The translations under genes and the position numbers were made by a program. Shown one piece after another: positions 15,401 to 22,618 of a stretch of 34,139 nucleotides of DNA (positions within the stretch are counted from its first letter, which is position 1; each line of letters starts with the position of its first letter). The notes under the pieces are model-generated. The model had not been told where the DNA came from. It saw only the letters and a list, made by a program, of their open reading frames with translations, and did not search any database. The stretch comes from Oscillospiraceae bacterium (GTDB taxonomy: Bacteria; Bacillota; Clostridia; Oscillospirales; Oscillospiraceae), in contig CACZKM010000013.1 in assembly GCA_902781745.1 (NCBI GenBank), forward strand, positions 1-34,139, read 5' to 3'.

Positions 15401-16392
15401 GTGACGGTAATATTACTGTTACCAGTCAACTGTGCATTATCCAGCACCAGATTCGCGCCGGAGACCAGATTAAACGAAGCATTCTGACTCAGTTTAATCG
15501 CGCTGTCTTTGATCGTCAGAGTTGCACCGTTGCCGATATTGACTTTACCATTATAGCCGGCAATCGTTCCCGTAACGTTGGAGAAAGTGTTGTTGCCGCT
15601 GAGATTCAGGGAGCCAGGGAGACTTGAATCAGATCCTCCATAATCACCAACCAACATAAAGACGGTTTTCACCGAATCGTTTTTCGGCCCGTTGAGGGTC
15701 AACTTTTCGGCATCAATCGTCGCGTTTGCCCAGATATTCAGGGGGATGGTGTTAAAATCGCTGTTAATCGTCACGTTATAGAATTTCAGAGTTCCTCCTG
15801 TTCTTGAGAGAAACGCTGATCCGTTGCTACCGTTAACCTGGCCATTTTTGTCATTTTTTGCATTATTGGTAACTGTAGAGTCACTGATGGTAGCCGTTCC
15901 GCTTGTAGGGCCAAACACATAGTCGTTGGTCCCAATCGTGAAATCACCAGTCTTTGGCTCGCCATCCTTCATCTCTACTGGACCGATAACATGATTACCA
16001 GAACCCTCTTGCGAAGCGCCCAGCATAGCCCCATTCTTCTTTACCCCAGCCAGCTTCGCCTTTTCGACATCATCCTTCTCCGCCGCCGGTTCGAGGTTCT
16101 CCTCGTCCTCCTCCGCAGCGTCGGGCTTGTCCTCGGGCGTTGTCCCGTCCGTGGTCGCGGGGGTTTCGCCGGGGGTCGGCTCGTTCGTGGCCGCGGGCTG
16201 CTGGGAAGGCGCGGATCCTTCCGTGGAGCCCGTCCCCGATGCGGGGGCTGGGGCCGATGCCGGGGCCGGGGTCGTCTCCACCGCCGCCGGCGTGCTGTTT
16301 GTTTCGTTATCCTCTGCCGCAAAAGCGGCTATAGGGACCACGAACACCAGCAGGACGAGCAACAGCAGCAATCGCACTGTACTTCGTTTCAT
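12430..16392 (-). CDS. Very large cell-surface beta-helix protein with Cna_B domains and sorting-like tail
   Basis: The 1320-residue protein has a signal peptide (1-26, cleavage near AFA-AED), a Thr/Pro/Ala then acidic low-complexity region (to about 110) and a long parallel beta-helix with repeated GGAIY/GGAV and F..N.A turns (clearest about 560-880). A Cna_B-like domain with an insertion (934-1077, KIWDD..RP) and a canonical Cna_B domain (1090-1183, KKWDD..RPDSVTV..YTVEE..ENKL) follow. Next come a Pro/Thr/Asp stalk (1184-1240), TPTTG repeats, TPRTG at 1285-1289, a hydrophobic helix and a PRKQKR tail. This is the layout of sortase-anchored adhesins, with a TPxTG motif in place of LPxTG. MKRSTV at 16392 is the start, with AGGAGG 7 bp before it. 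The middle is visibly more AT-rich than the ends. No sortase gene is in the window. Ligand unknown. Confidence 0.9.
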   Translation of the reverse strand: MKRSTVRLLLLLVLLVFVVPIAAFAAEDNETNSTPAAVETTPAPASAPAPASGTGSTEGSAPSQQPAATNEPTPGETPATTDGTTPEDKPDAAEEDEENLEPAAEKDDVEKAKLAGVKKNGAMLGASQEGSGNHVIGPVEMKDGEPKTGDFTIGTNDYVFGPTSGTATISDSTVTNNAKNDKNGQVNGSNGSAFLSRTGGTLKFYNVTINSDFNTIPLNIWANATIDAEKLTLNGPKNDSVKTVFMLVGDYGGSDSSLPGSLNLSGNNTFSNVTGTIAGYNGKVNIGNGATLTIKDSAIKLSQNASFNLVSGANLVLDNAQLTGNSNITVTSGAALTLKGNENSVDGSITVESGGKLVLDGASVASSVANFVPGALLELQNGASFEVEDGKTLNLGGVEVTRGANTLKGTGTLDMVNGREINIRSDASLEAEKLTFKNAIINDDDFTANGSTFINTTINVNPGSTTTLQEKSQMINSTVNVKGNGKLFVNGSTFTTDSKEAGKDTIGERHYINVKSGGKLEMTNQSIVENKTGKAVAVRVEGTAKLSDSTFMNNVHDGDKGGAVRGFAGSTIDVQKCEFKDNVANHGGAIYMDGGNLAVDVDAVDGSSTFTGNLARGEYKTTPAGGAIMLTGNATATIGASEFISNGISNGVHKDSENHTYRGGAIYVEKNSDLKLNGTRFDGNGVDYPADAYGTSYTSGGAVGLEDSTATIMGATFTNNHAGTTGGALSLLKVSQVTIGALGKTPTTFDRNRVDYGYDFSGGAIFIHDGARLVMKNAAIHDNTADGAGGGIATCWTGSAQVHLLDGAVIYGNTVKNPIEGIDEDVQDIYFLEVVDRNNGKTEELGEQMFNGGQHRWKIKRITGFRNYVNNFQETNAMVAGSNPTKNETPYAQVIFTNNSVTAHKQHKNNYIAYGGAIACNGELHIGTDKPSEKELTEIKIVKIWDDKDDTSKRPTDPVNLKSKIHLRNGNTDLGSLAAIGTGGVSVTVLTGVDAMAVNPYSDAVYGDKKEPEKNDIYDLKTGKWNLKDNTYWVIIVSGLEKLADGKSYKVTEDEDAVPSYHTKDINGLVITNTLNDVPPTPTGGGGSPSTIKVAVEKKWDDQNDQDKTRPDSVTVRLLADGVDTGKTVKLSASNNWKASFTNLAEKKSGKVITYTVEEETVAGYTASVTGDRKAGFVIENKLTPPETPTPPDEPTPPTPPDEPTPPDTPTPPDTPPDTPTTPDEPTTPDTPTTPDKPTGETEDYGPSDNPSRTIPNGKTPTTGTPPTTGRTPTTGTTSSNGSVTPRTGDESHTALWAALALMSLGGICAVVVNPRKQKR
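12673..12843 (-). repeat. Pro/Thr/Asp stalk repeats inside surface-protein gene
   Basis: Codes for residues 1184-1240, built from TPPDEP, TPPDTP and TTPDEP units. The DNA shows matching GGAGGCGT/TCGGGAGG direct repeats, prone to slippage and length variation between strains. It is the wall-spanning stalk of the protein. Confidence 0.85.
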
Positions 16393-16494
16393 GGTGTGTC
16401 CTCCTAAATTCAGTCTTTTGTCTCTTACCATTGCAAGCGTTCTGTTGAGCTATAAGGTATAGTTGACCGCAGTAGTACTTGTAATGGTTTTGAA

Positions 16495-16523
16495 ATATTA
16501 TCACAAAACTTGTCTGGAAACAA
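16495..16523 (-). promoter_or_regulatory. Extended -10 promoter of surface-protein gene; rest of intergenic region
   Basis: On the minus strand TTGTTT (16518-16523), 17 bp, TAATAT (16495-16500) with TGA directly before the -10 (extended -10). The leader is about 95 nt. The rest of 16393-16696 is AT-rich with no coding frame seen; AT-rich 16500-16620 may be an upstream activating or UP-like region. Confidence 0.65.
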
Positions 16524-16634
16524 GATGTTTTTCGACAAAACTATATTTTTGAACTATTTTTACATATTTTGTAGATATAATTTCCTGCTTTTTATCAATC
16601 AGAGGAACAGTTTGTCAAAGGGAACTGATGCGGC

Positions 16635-16665
16635 AAGCCCCGGACACGCAGCGTGTCCGGGGCTT
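16635..16665. terminator. Strong hairpin after LysR gene
   Basis: AAGCCCCGGACAC/GTGTCCGGGGCTT (16635-16647 and 16653-16665) is a perfect 13-bp stem, 31 bp past the LysR stop. The minus strand has no U tract after it; the plus strand has T6 12 bases further on. It is a likely but imperfect terminator. Confidence 0.55.
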
Positions 16666-16696
16666 GTTCCGTCTTTTTTCACTTTGTTTCCCGGGA

Positions 16697-17611
16697 TCAG
16701 AGGGTCCCTTCCAGCCCCCACTCCCGGTGCTCCTCCTCCCAGGCCACCACCTGGCGCTGGACCAGCTGGAGGAAGGCGGAGGTCACCGCCGAGCGCTCCT
16801 CCTTGGGGGGGCAGAGCAGGCTGATGGTCCGGGTGACGTCCTCCTTGAGGGGGATGGCCTTCACCCGGCGGCCGGGCAGCAGGTCGTACAGGGACAGGCC
16901 CGGCAGGATGGTCACCCCCAGGCCGGACTCCACCATGGCGATGCAGGTCTGGTTCTCCCGAGGCTCAAAGTCCACCAGGTTGGACTGGGAGAAGGTCTGG
17001 TACACGTCCCAGATGGCGCTCTCGGAGTCAAAGCTCTCGTTGGTGGGGATGAAGGGGTACTTCCCTGCCACGTCGTACAGGGAGACCTCCTCCCGGTCAT
17101 AGAGGTCGCAGTCCTCCCCCACCACCAGGTAGTAGGGGTCCACATGGAGGGGAATGCTCTCCAGCCCCGCGGGGCACTTGCCGGTGAAGAAGGCGCACTC
17201 CAGGGTGTGCTCCTTCACCCCCAGCTCTCCGTCCAGATACCAGCTCTGATGCTGGAGCTTGATGGCGGTGTTGGGGTAGCTCTCCCGGAAGGCAGCGATG
17301 ATCCCCGGGATCCACTGGGCGGAAACGCTGGGGAAGATGCCCACCCGGAGCAGACTCTCCTGACTGGTGTGGATGACCTCCCGAAGATGGTCCTCCATGT
17401 CCTCGATCTGGCGCATGATGTCGATGATGCTGGCTCCGGCCTCGGTGAGCCGGACCCCCCGCTGGTCCCGGTGGAAGATCTTCACCCCCAGCTCGGTCTC
17501 CAGATTGGTGATGATGTAGCCCAGGCTGGGCTGGGTATATCCTAAGATTTTGCCTGCGCGGGTCAGCGTCCCGCACTCTGCCGTGACGATGATGGGCCGG
17601 TATTTGCCCAT
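16697..17611 (-). CDS. LysR-family transcriptional regulator, divergent from APC permease
   Basis: The 304-residue protein has a LysR helix-turn-helix (TRAGKILGYTQPSLGYIITN at about 17-36), a linker helix rich in Glu/Asp and a two-lobe effector domain. The N-terminus is a few residues shorter than in typical LysR proteins (MGKYRPIIV). GGGGGAGGAG precedes the ATG. It faces away from the permease gene across a 422-bp control region, so it probably regulates that transporter in response to an amino acid or related metabolite. This is inference from position. Confidence 0.92.
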   Translation of the reverse strand: MGKYRPIIVTAECGTLTRAGKILGYTQPSLGYIITNLETELGVKIFHRDQRGVRLTEAGASIIDIMRQIEDMEDHLREVIHTSQESLLRVGIFPSVSAQWIPGIIAAFRESYPNTAIKLQHQSWYLDGELGVKEHTLECAFFTGKCPAGLESIPLHVDPYYLVVGEDCDLYDREEVSLYDVAGKYPFIPTNESFDSESAIWDVYQTFSQSNLVDFEPRENQTCIAMVESGLGVTILPGLSLYDLLPGRRVKAIPLKEDVTRTISLLCPPKEERSAVTSAFLQLVQRQVVAWEEEHREWGLEGTL

Positions 17612-17699
17612 GCTCCTCCCCCTCTTTCTTGTCTGCGGCGACCGCCGGCTTTCCTTTTTCTACCTTTTATAATGATTTTTGAAACTTTTCTTGTTTATT

Positions 17700-17705
17700 A
17701 TTATA
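17700..17705 (-). promoter_or_regulatory. Possible -10 of divergent LysR gene
   Basis: Consensus TATAAT on the minus strand in an AT-rich stretch (17660-17830), but the -35 (TTCCCA at 17 bp) is poor, so activation or weak expression is likely. Several AT-rich T-N11-A-like sites could bind the LysR protein. Confidence 0.35.
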
Positions 17706-17829
17706 AATGAAACCCCTTCCATTGGGAAAGTCCCTGCATTATTGCAATTTTCTATAGTGGTATCTACAACACACCTTATTATTCAATTTCTTTATACTGT
17801 TATTTTTTCGTAGTATCATCTTCTTCGAT

Positions 17830-17858
17830 TTTACATTGTTTGGTGGATTCTCTATAAT
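17830..17858 (+). promoter_or_regulatory. Consensus promoter of APC permease
   Basis: TTTACA (17830-17835), exactly 17 bp, TATAAT (17853-17858). Transcription should start near 17865, leaving a leader of about 170 nt. Confidence 0.8.
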
Positions 17859-17947
17859 TATCTCGTTACCAAAGCCCCTTCCCATGGGCTGATTTCACCA
17901 AAAGCTCCGGGAAGGCATCCGGGGAAAGGAGGACGGTTTTCAAACCA

Positions 17948-18010
17948 TTCACACTGACTGTGAAAAATCTGAGAGAGTGAAAGAAACCCGCCGTTCCTCT
18001 GCGGAACGGC
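17948..18010 (+). promoter_or_regulatory. Structured leader of APC permease mRNA
   Basis: Two perfect hairpins lie in the 170-nt leader: TTCACA-CTGAC-TGTGAA (17948-17964) and GCCGTTCC-TCTGC-GGAACGGC (17990-18010), the latter ending 13 bases before the AGAGG ribosome binding site. Further upstream (17872-17920) are GC-rich segments with repeated TCCGGG. No U tract follows, so control at translation or stability is more likely than termination. I cannot match it to a known riboswitch. Confidence 0.45.
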
Positions 18011-18033
18011 ACCGAAAAGAAAAGAGGTAAGTT

Positions 18034-19506
18034 ATGAGTAATGCTCCCGAGAAAAAGGGCGTAAGTGCTGTTGACTTCTTCTGCATCGGCTTCGGCGCCA
18101 TCGTCGGCGTCGGCTGGGCCGTGTCCATCAACGGCTGGATGGCCTCCTGCGGCGGCCCCGTGCCCGCCGGTATCGGCTATCTGCTGGTTCTGATCATGAT
18201 GGTTCCTATCGGCCTGTGCTATGCAGAGCTCGTCCCCATGCTCCCCGTCGCCGGCGGCGGCATGGCTTTCGCCTTCAAGGCCTTCAATGAGAAGGTCGCT
18301 ATGATTTCCGGCTGGGCCTCCCTGGGCGGCATGATCGCCATCATCCCCTGGGAAGCCATTCAGATCACCGACGTTCTGGGTTATCTGATCCCCGGCATCA
18401 AGTCCGGTCCCATCCTGTACAACATCATGGACTATGGCATCTACCTGATCGTTATCGTCATCGGCACCATCTTCTCCTTCCTGCTGTTCGCTCTGAACAT
18501 GCGTGGTCTGGCCGCCGCCGCCTTCGTGCAGAAGATCCTCTGCTTCGTCCTGGTGGGCGCCGGCATCCTGGGCGCTATCGCCGCTCTGGTGGGCGGCAAC
18601 GCCGGCAACTGGCAGCCCATCTATGACGTGTCCAACCCCGACATCTACGGCCCCGGCCTGAGAGAGGTCTCCCACCACTCCATGTTCGGCGGCATGTTCG
18701 CCATCGTGGTCCAGGCCGCCTACTTCCTGGCCGGCTTCGAGACCATCCCCCAGGGCGTTGAGGACGCCGGCGGCGATGTGACCAGCGTCGGTAAGACCGT
18801 CGTTCTGTCCGTCACCCTGGCCTGCATCTTCTACACCGTGCTGCTGCTCTGCTTCGGCTATGGCTGGCCCTGGCAGGACTTCGTGGGCATGGCCCGTCCC
18901 GCCGCTTCCACCATGTTCAAGTCCCTGTATCCCGGCGCTGCCGGTCAGGTCCTGTACTGGATCATCACCATCGGCGCTGTGGCCGGCCTGTTCACCACCT
19001 GGAACGGCTTCTTCACCGCTTCCGCCAACATGATGATGTCCATGGGCCGCGGCAAGCTCATCCCCAAGGCATTCGCCTATCAGAACGCCAACGGCGTCGC
19101 CGTTCGCGGTCAGATCGTCTGCCTGATCCTCTCCCTGATTGGCCCCTTCCTTGGCGCCAACCTCATCGACACCATCACCTGCTTCTCCGCCCTGGCCTTC
19201 ATCCTGTCCTGGATGATCACCTCCTGGTCCGCCTTCATCCTGCGGAGAAAGCACCCCGAGATGGAGCGGCCCTACAAGATGCCCGGCGGCACCGCTATGG
19301 CCTGCTTCGCGTCTCTGGTCACCACCATCGTGTTCATCATGTCCTTCATCCCCGCCAGCCCCTTCTATGGCGGCGGCCTGGCCATCAAGATGCTGATCGG
19401 CTGGCTGGTCATCGGCCTCATCCTGTTCCTGGTCTCCGGCGGTCAGCGCCGCGGCCTGTCTGAGGCTGAGCTGGAAGAGGGCGTGTTCGGCGGCAAGATG
19501 GGCTGA
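18034..19506 (+). CDS. APC-superfamily amino-acid permease
   Basis: The 490-residue protein has about 12 hydrophobic segments. The first is preceded by the FGAIVGVGW motif, the broken-helix substrate-binding signature of the amino-acid/polyamine/organocation family, and the Pro-containing ends fit secondary transporters. AGAGGTAAG precedes the ATG. The gene uses a narrow codon set (many GGC, GCC, ATC, CTG and CGT), more uniform than its neighbours, suggesting high expression. It has its own promoter and terminator and a divergent LysR gene. The substrate is unknown; an amino acid is most likely. Confidence 0.9.
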   Translation: MSNAPEKKGVSAVDFFCIGFGAIVGVGWAVSINGWMASCGGPVPAGIGYLLVLIMMVPIGLCYAELVPMLPVAGGGMAFAFKAFNEKVAMISGWASLGGMIAIIPWEAIQITDVLGYLIPGIKSGPILYNIMDYGIYLIVIVIGTIFSFLLFALNMRGLAAAAFVQKILCFVLVGAGILGAIAALVGGNAGNWQPIYDVSNPDIYGPGLREVSHHSMFGGMFAIVVQAAYFLAGFETIPQGVEDAGGDVTSVGKTVVLSVTLACIFYTVLLLCFGYGWPWQDFVGMARPAASTMFKSLYPGAAGQVLYWIITIGAVAGLFTTWNGFFTASANMMMSMGRGKLIPKAFAYQNANGVAVRGQIVCLILSLIGPFLGANLIDTITCFSALAFILSWMITSWSAFILRRKHPEMERPYKMPGGTAMACFASLVTTIVFIMSFIPASPFYGGGLAIKMLIGWLVIGLILFLVSGGQRRGLSEAELEEGVFGGKMG

Positions 19507-19566
19507 GCCCCGTCTGACGGCGTAAGCACGATTCCTACGTAACAATCATTTCCCCGGGTAACAATG

Positions 19567-19603
19567 AAACCACCCCGAGCCACATGGCCCGGGGTGGTTT
19601 TTT
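19567..19603 (+). terminator. Intrinsic terminator of APC permease
   Basis: AAACCACCCCG/CGGGGTGGTTT (19567-19577 and 19590-19600) is a perfect 11-bp stem followed by T6. Confidence 0.92.
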
Positions 19604-19624
19604 GTGTAATAGCCTCGCAGAGTT

Positions 19625-19782
19625 CCGTTTTCCGCAGAAAACGGAAAAAGATGTAATTCATTTTTTCGGCGGGTCCCCCGACGAAAAAATACTTCTCGCG
19701 GAGAGAACGTGCGGGCGCAGCCCGTGCGCTGAACGGAGCGCCAACCCCTCGTTTTGAAGCCCAGCGAAGCGGGTTCAAAACG
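19625..19782. repeat. Hairpin cluster downstream of histidine operon
   Basis: Within 160 bp lie CCGTTTTC/GAAAACGG (19625-19644), ATTTTTTCG/CGAAAAAAT (19660-19690), CGGGC/GCCCG (19712-19724), GCGCT/AGCGC (19726-19741) and CGTTTTGAA/TTCAAAACG (19750-19782). The first two can terminate transcription from either side; the last begins 3 bp past the hisIE stop. The density exceeds what termination needs and may reflect a dispersed intergenic element. Confidence 0.6.
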
Positions 19783-19784
19783 CC

Positions 19785-20432
19785 TTATGTCATCTTTTCC
19801 TGCTTGACCTTCTTGTCGATGACGTGGCGGGAGGCCAGCTCCTTCTTCACGTCATCCAGGCTGATGCCCAGCTCCAGCATGAGGACCATGACGTGATAGG
19901 CCAGGTCGGCGATCTCGTAGATGGTCTCGGCCTTATCCTCAGCCTTGCCGGCGATGATGACCTCAGTGGACTCCTCCCCCACCTTCTTCAAAATCTTGTC
20001 CAGACCCTTGTCGAAGAGGTAGGAGGTGTAGGACCCCTCCTTAGGGGTCTCCTTGCGGCCCCGGAGCATGTCCATAAGCCCCTCCATAGTGAAGGCGTGG
20101 TTGTTCTCGCTCTCCCAGAGAAGGTTGTGGAAGCAGCTCTCCGCCCCGGTGTGGCAGGCGGGGCCGTCCTTGTTGACCTTCACCACCAGGGAATCGTAGT
20201 CACAGTCGGCGGTGATGTCAATGATGTGCTGGGCGTTGCCGGAGGTCTCCCCCTTCCGCCACAGCTCCTGCCGGGACCGGCTCCAGAAGCAGGTCCGCTC
20301 CTCTTTGATGGAGATCTCCAGGCTCTCCCGGTTCATATAGGCCAGGGTCAGCACGTCCCCGTTGGTGCCGTCCACCACGATGGCGGGGATGAGGCCCTTC
20401 TCGTCGAATTTCAGCTTGTCAATATCTACCAT
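19785..20432 (-). CDS. hisIE: Bifunctional phosphoribosyl-AMP cyclohydrolase / phosphoribosyl-ATP pyrophosphatase
   Basis: The 215-residue fusion catalyses steps 2 and 3 of histidine synthesis. The HisI part (1-110) has [15 protein letters not shown] and the metal-binding DCDYD and [12 protein letters not shown] cysteines. The HisE part (about 112-210) has [15 protein letters not shown], the substrate-binding helix of the pyrophosphatase. AGAGGAGG precedes the ATG. It is the last gene of the his operon, 66 bp after hisF, with a hairpin in that gap. Confidence 0.95.
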   Translation of the reverse strand: MVDIDKLKFDEKGLIPAIVVDGTNGDVLTLAYMNRESLEISIKEERTCFWSRSRQELWRKGETSGNAQHIIDITADCDYDSLVVKVNKDGPACHTGAESCFHNLLWESENNHAFTMEGLMDMLRGRKETPKEGSYTSYLFDKGLDKILKKVGEESTEVIIAGKAEDKAETIYEIADLAYHVMVLMLELGISLDDVKKELASRHVIDKKVKQEKMT

Positions 20433-20458
20433 GGTCGTTTCCTCCTCTTTATACTATT

Positions 20459-20491
20459 CTCCGACAAAAACAATGAATATTTTTATCGGAG
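20459..20491 (-). other. Intra-operon hairpin between hisF and hisIE
   Basis: CTCCGACAAAAA (20459-20470) pairs with TTTTTATCGGAG (20480-20491) with one G-T pair. It is AT-rich in the middle and not followed by a U tract, so it is more likely an mRNA processing or stability element than a terminator. Confidence 0.5.
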
Positions 20492-20498
20492 ATCCGTA

Positions 20499-21254
20499 TT
20501 ATCTCACCAGGATACCGTTTCTTCTCAGCTCGGCCTTCAGGTCGGGGATGGCGATCTCCCCAAAGTGGAACACCGAGGCCGCCAGCCCCGCGTCCACCCC
20601 GGGCAGGGCCCGGAAGAGCTCCGTAAAGTCCTCCTTCTTCCCCGCGCCGCCGGAGGCAATGACGGGGACCTTCACCGCGTCGCACACGGCGGAGAGCATC
20701 TCCAGGTCGAAGCCCCCCTTGACGCCGTCGGTGTCGATGGAGTTGACCACGATCTCCCCGGCGCCCAGGTCCACGCATTTCTTGATCCAGGCGATGGCCT
20801 CCATGCCGGTGTCGTCCCGGCCGCCCCGGGCGAAGACCCGGAACTGGCCATCCACCCGCTTCACGTCGGCGGAGAGGACCACGCACTGGCTGCCGTACCG
20901 CAGGGCGGCCTGGCGGATGAGGTCGGGGTCCCGGATGGCCCCGGAGTTGACGCTGACCTTGTCCGCGCCGCACTTGAGCACCCGGTCAAAGTCCTCCAGG
21001 GTGCTGATGCCGCCTCCCACTGTCAGGGGGATGAAGACCCGGCTGGCGGTCTGGCGGAGGATGTCGGTGAACAGGCTCCGGCCCTCGGCGGAGGCGGTGA
21101 TGTCGTAGAAGACCAGCTCGTCCGCGCCGGAATTGGTGTAATACTCCGCCAGCTCGATGGGGGAGCTGACGTCGCTCAGCCCCTCAAAGTTGACCCCCTT
21201 GACCACCCGGCCATCCTTCACGTCCAGGCAGGGGATGATGCGTTTCGTAATCAT
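20499..21254 (-). CDS. hisF: Imidazole glycerol-phosphate synthase cyclase subunit
   Basis: The 251-residue TIM barrel takes ammonia from HisH and converts PRFAR to imidazole glycerol phosphate and AICAR. PCLDVKDGRVVKG carries D11, the general base; NSIDTDGVKGG carries the second catalytic Asp; AGGG- and SGGAG-type phosphate loops are present. Its ATG overlaps the hisA stop by 4 bp (ATGA). Confidence 0.97.
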   Translation of the reverse strand: MITKRIIPCLDVKDGRVVKGVNFEGLSDVSSPIELAEYYTNSGADELVFYDITASAEGRSLFTDILRQTASRVFIPLTVGGGISTLEDFDRVLKCGADKVSVNSGAIRDPDLIRQAALRYGSQCVVLSADVKRVDGQFRVFARGGRDDTGMEAIAWIKKCVDLGAGEIVVNSIDTDGVKGGFDLEMLSAVCDAVKVPVIASGGAGKKEDFTELFRALPGVDAGLAASVFHFGEIAIPDLKAELRRNGILVR

Positions 21255-21979
21255 AATTCTTCCTTCCTTTCCGCAAGCCGAATGGCCTCCGCCAGGTCGA
21301 TGGCCCCGGTGTAGTAGGCCTTGCCGATGATGGCCCCGGCGGCCCCCAGGACCTTCAGGGCCGCGATATCCTCCAGGGAAGACACGCCACCGGAGGCGAT
21401 GATGTCCATGGAAAATTTCTCCGCCAGGGTCTTGTACAGGGCCCGGTTGGTGCCCTCCATGGCCCCGTCCTTGGCGATATCCGTGCAGATAACGGTCTTC
21501 ACCCCCAGGGCCTCCATCTGTTCCAGGAAAGCTTCTCCGGTCTGGCCGGTGGTCTCCAGCCAGCCCTTAATGGCCACCTTGCCGTCCTTCAGGTCCGCCC
21601 CCACGGCGATCTTCTCCCCGTAGGTCTGGACCGCCCGGGCCAGGAAGTCCGGGTCGGTGACGGCAGCGGTACCCAGGATGACCCGGCCCGCCCCCGCATC
21701 CAGATACCGGCGGACGGTGTCCATGGCGCGGATGCCGCCCCCCACCTCGATGAAGAGGCCGGTCTCCGCCGCCAGCTTCTCGATGGTGGGCAGGTTGGTG
21801 GTCTGGCCGGTCTTGGCCCCCTCCAGGTCCACCAGGTGGAGGCAGGAGGCCCCGGCGGCTTCAAACTTCCGGACGGTATGGAGGGGCTGGGGGTCGTAGA
21901 CTGTCATCTGGTCGTAATCCCCCTTGTACAGCCGCACCGCCTGACCGCCGAAGAGGTCGATGGCAGGAAAGATCTTCAT
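21251..21979 (-). CDS. hisA: ProFAR isomerase
   Basis: The 242-residue TIM barrel isomerises ProFAR to PRFAR. It has the N-terminal FPAIDLFGGQAVRL with catalytic D8, VGGGIR, TDIAKDGAMEG with the second Asp, and ASGGVSS phosphate loops. The gene starts one base after the hisH stop (TGA-C-ATG), so translation is coupled. Confidence 0.97.
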   Translation of the reverse strand: MKIFPAIDLFGGQAVRLYKGDYDQMTVYDPQPLHTVRKFEAAGASCLHLVDLEGAKTGQTTNLPTIEKLAAETGLFIEVGGGIRAMDTVRRYLDAGAGRVILGTAAVTDPDFLARAVQTYGEKIAVGADLKDGKVAIKGWLETTGQTGEAFLEQMEALGVKTVICTDIAKDGAMEGTNRALYKTLAEKFSMDIIASGGVSSLEDIAALKVLGAAGAIIGKAYYTGAIDLAEAIRLAERKEEL

Positions 21980-21980
21980 G

Positions 21981-22601
21981 TCACCACGTCCCTTCGCAGA
22001 AGGTCCGCAGGATGTTCAGCCCCACCGTACCGCTCTTCTCCGGGTGGAACTGGCAGCCCATCACGTTCCCCTTGGCCACCGCCGCGGTGAGGACCTTCCC
22101 GTACTCCGCCTGGGCGATGACGGCCTCGTCACAATCCGTGGCGTAGAAGGAGTGGACAAAGTAGACGCAGTCCCCGTCCTCCACAGTTTGCAGCAGAGGG
22201 TGCCGGGGCCGGTCGGGGAAGAGGAGCCGGTTCCAGCCGATGTGGGGGATCTTCAGCTCGGCGGGGATGGTTCCCTCCATGCCGATGACCTTGCCGGGGA
22301 TGAGCCCCAGTCCCTCATATTGTCCGAACTCATAGCTCTCCTCAAAGAGAAGCTGCATCCCCAGGCAGATGCCCATGAGGGGCTTGCCCTTGGCGGCCTC
22401 TTCCTTGATCACCCGGTCCAGCCCGGTGTCCCGAAGCTTGGCGGCGGCGTCGGCAAAGGCTCCCACGCCGGGGAGGAAGAGCTTGTCGGCCTTCCGGAGC
22501 TGGTCCGGGTCGCCGGTGACCACCGGGGTCTGGCCGATGGCCTCCAAAGAACGGCAGAGGGAGAAGACGTTCCCCACGCCGTAGTCGATGACTGCTATCA
22601 T
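21981..22601 (-). CDS. hisH: Imidazole glycerol-phosphate synthase glutaminase subunit
   Basis: The 206-residue class I glutamine amidotransferase supplies ammonia to HisF. The catalytic triad is visible: C79 in MGICLGMQ and H186/E188 in CQFHPEKS. The oxyanion strand region PGVGAF is present. GGAGGAACATGAT lies before the ATG. It is 17 bp after hisB. Confidence 0.97.
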   Translation of the reverse strand: MIAVIDYGVGNVFSLCRSLEAIGQTPVVTGDPDQLRKADKLFLPGVGAFADAAAKLRDTGLDRVIKEEAAKGKPLMGICLGMQLLFEESYEFGQYEGLGLIPGKVIGMEGTIPAELKIPHIGWNRLLFPDRPRHPLLQTVEDGDCVYFVHSFYATDCDEAVIAQAEYGKVLTAAVAKGNVMGCQFHPEKSGTVGLNILRTFCEGTW

Positions 22602-22618
22602 ATCATGTTCCTCCTTCT

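Noticed and set aside
14230-15627. 465-codon plus-strand open frame
   Set aside because: It is antisense to the surface-protein gene, lacks a good ribosome binding site and shows no domains.
17865-18033. Glycine or TPP riboswitch in permease leader
   Set aside because: Short GAGAGA and CTGAGA runs occur, but the paired core elements of either class are missing.
16697-19506. Mobile or prophage origin of the LysR-permease unit
   Set aside because: Despite the AT-rich control region, there are no flanking repeats, integrase or transposase; the composition fits highly expressed host genes.
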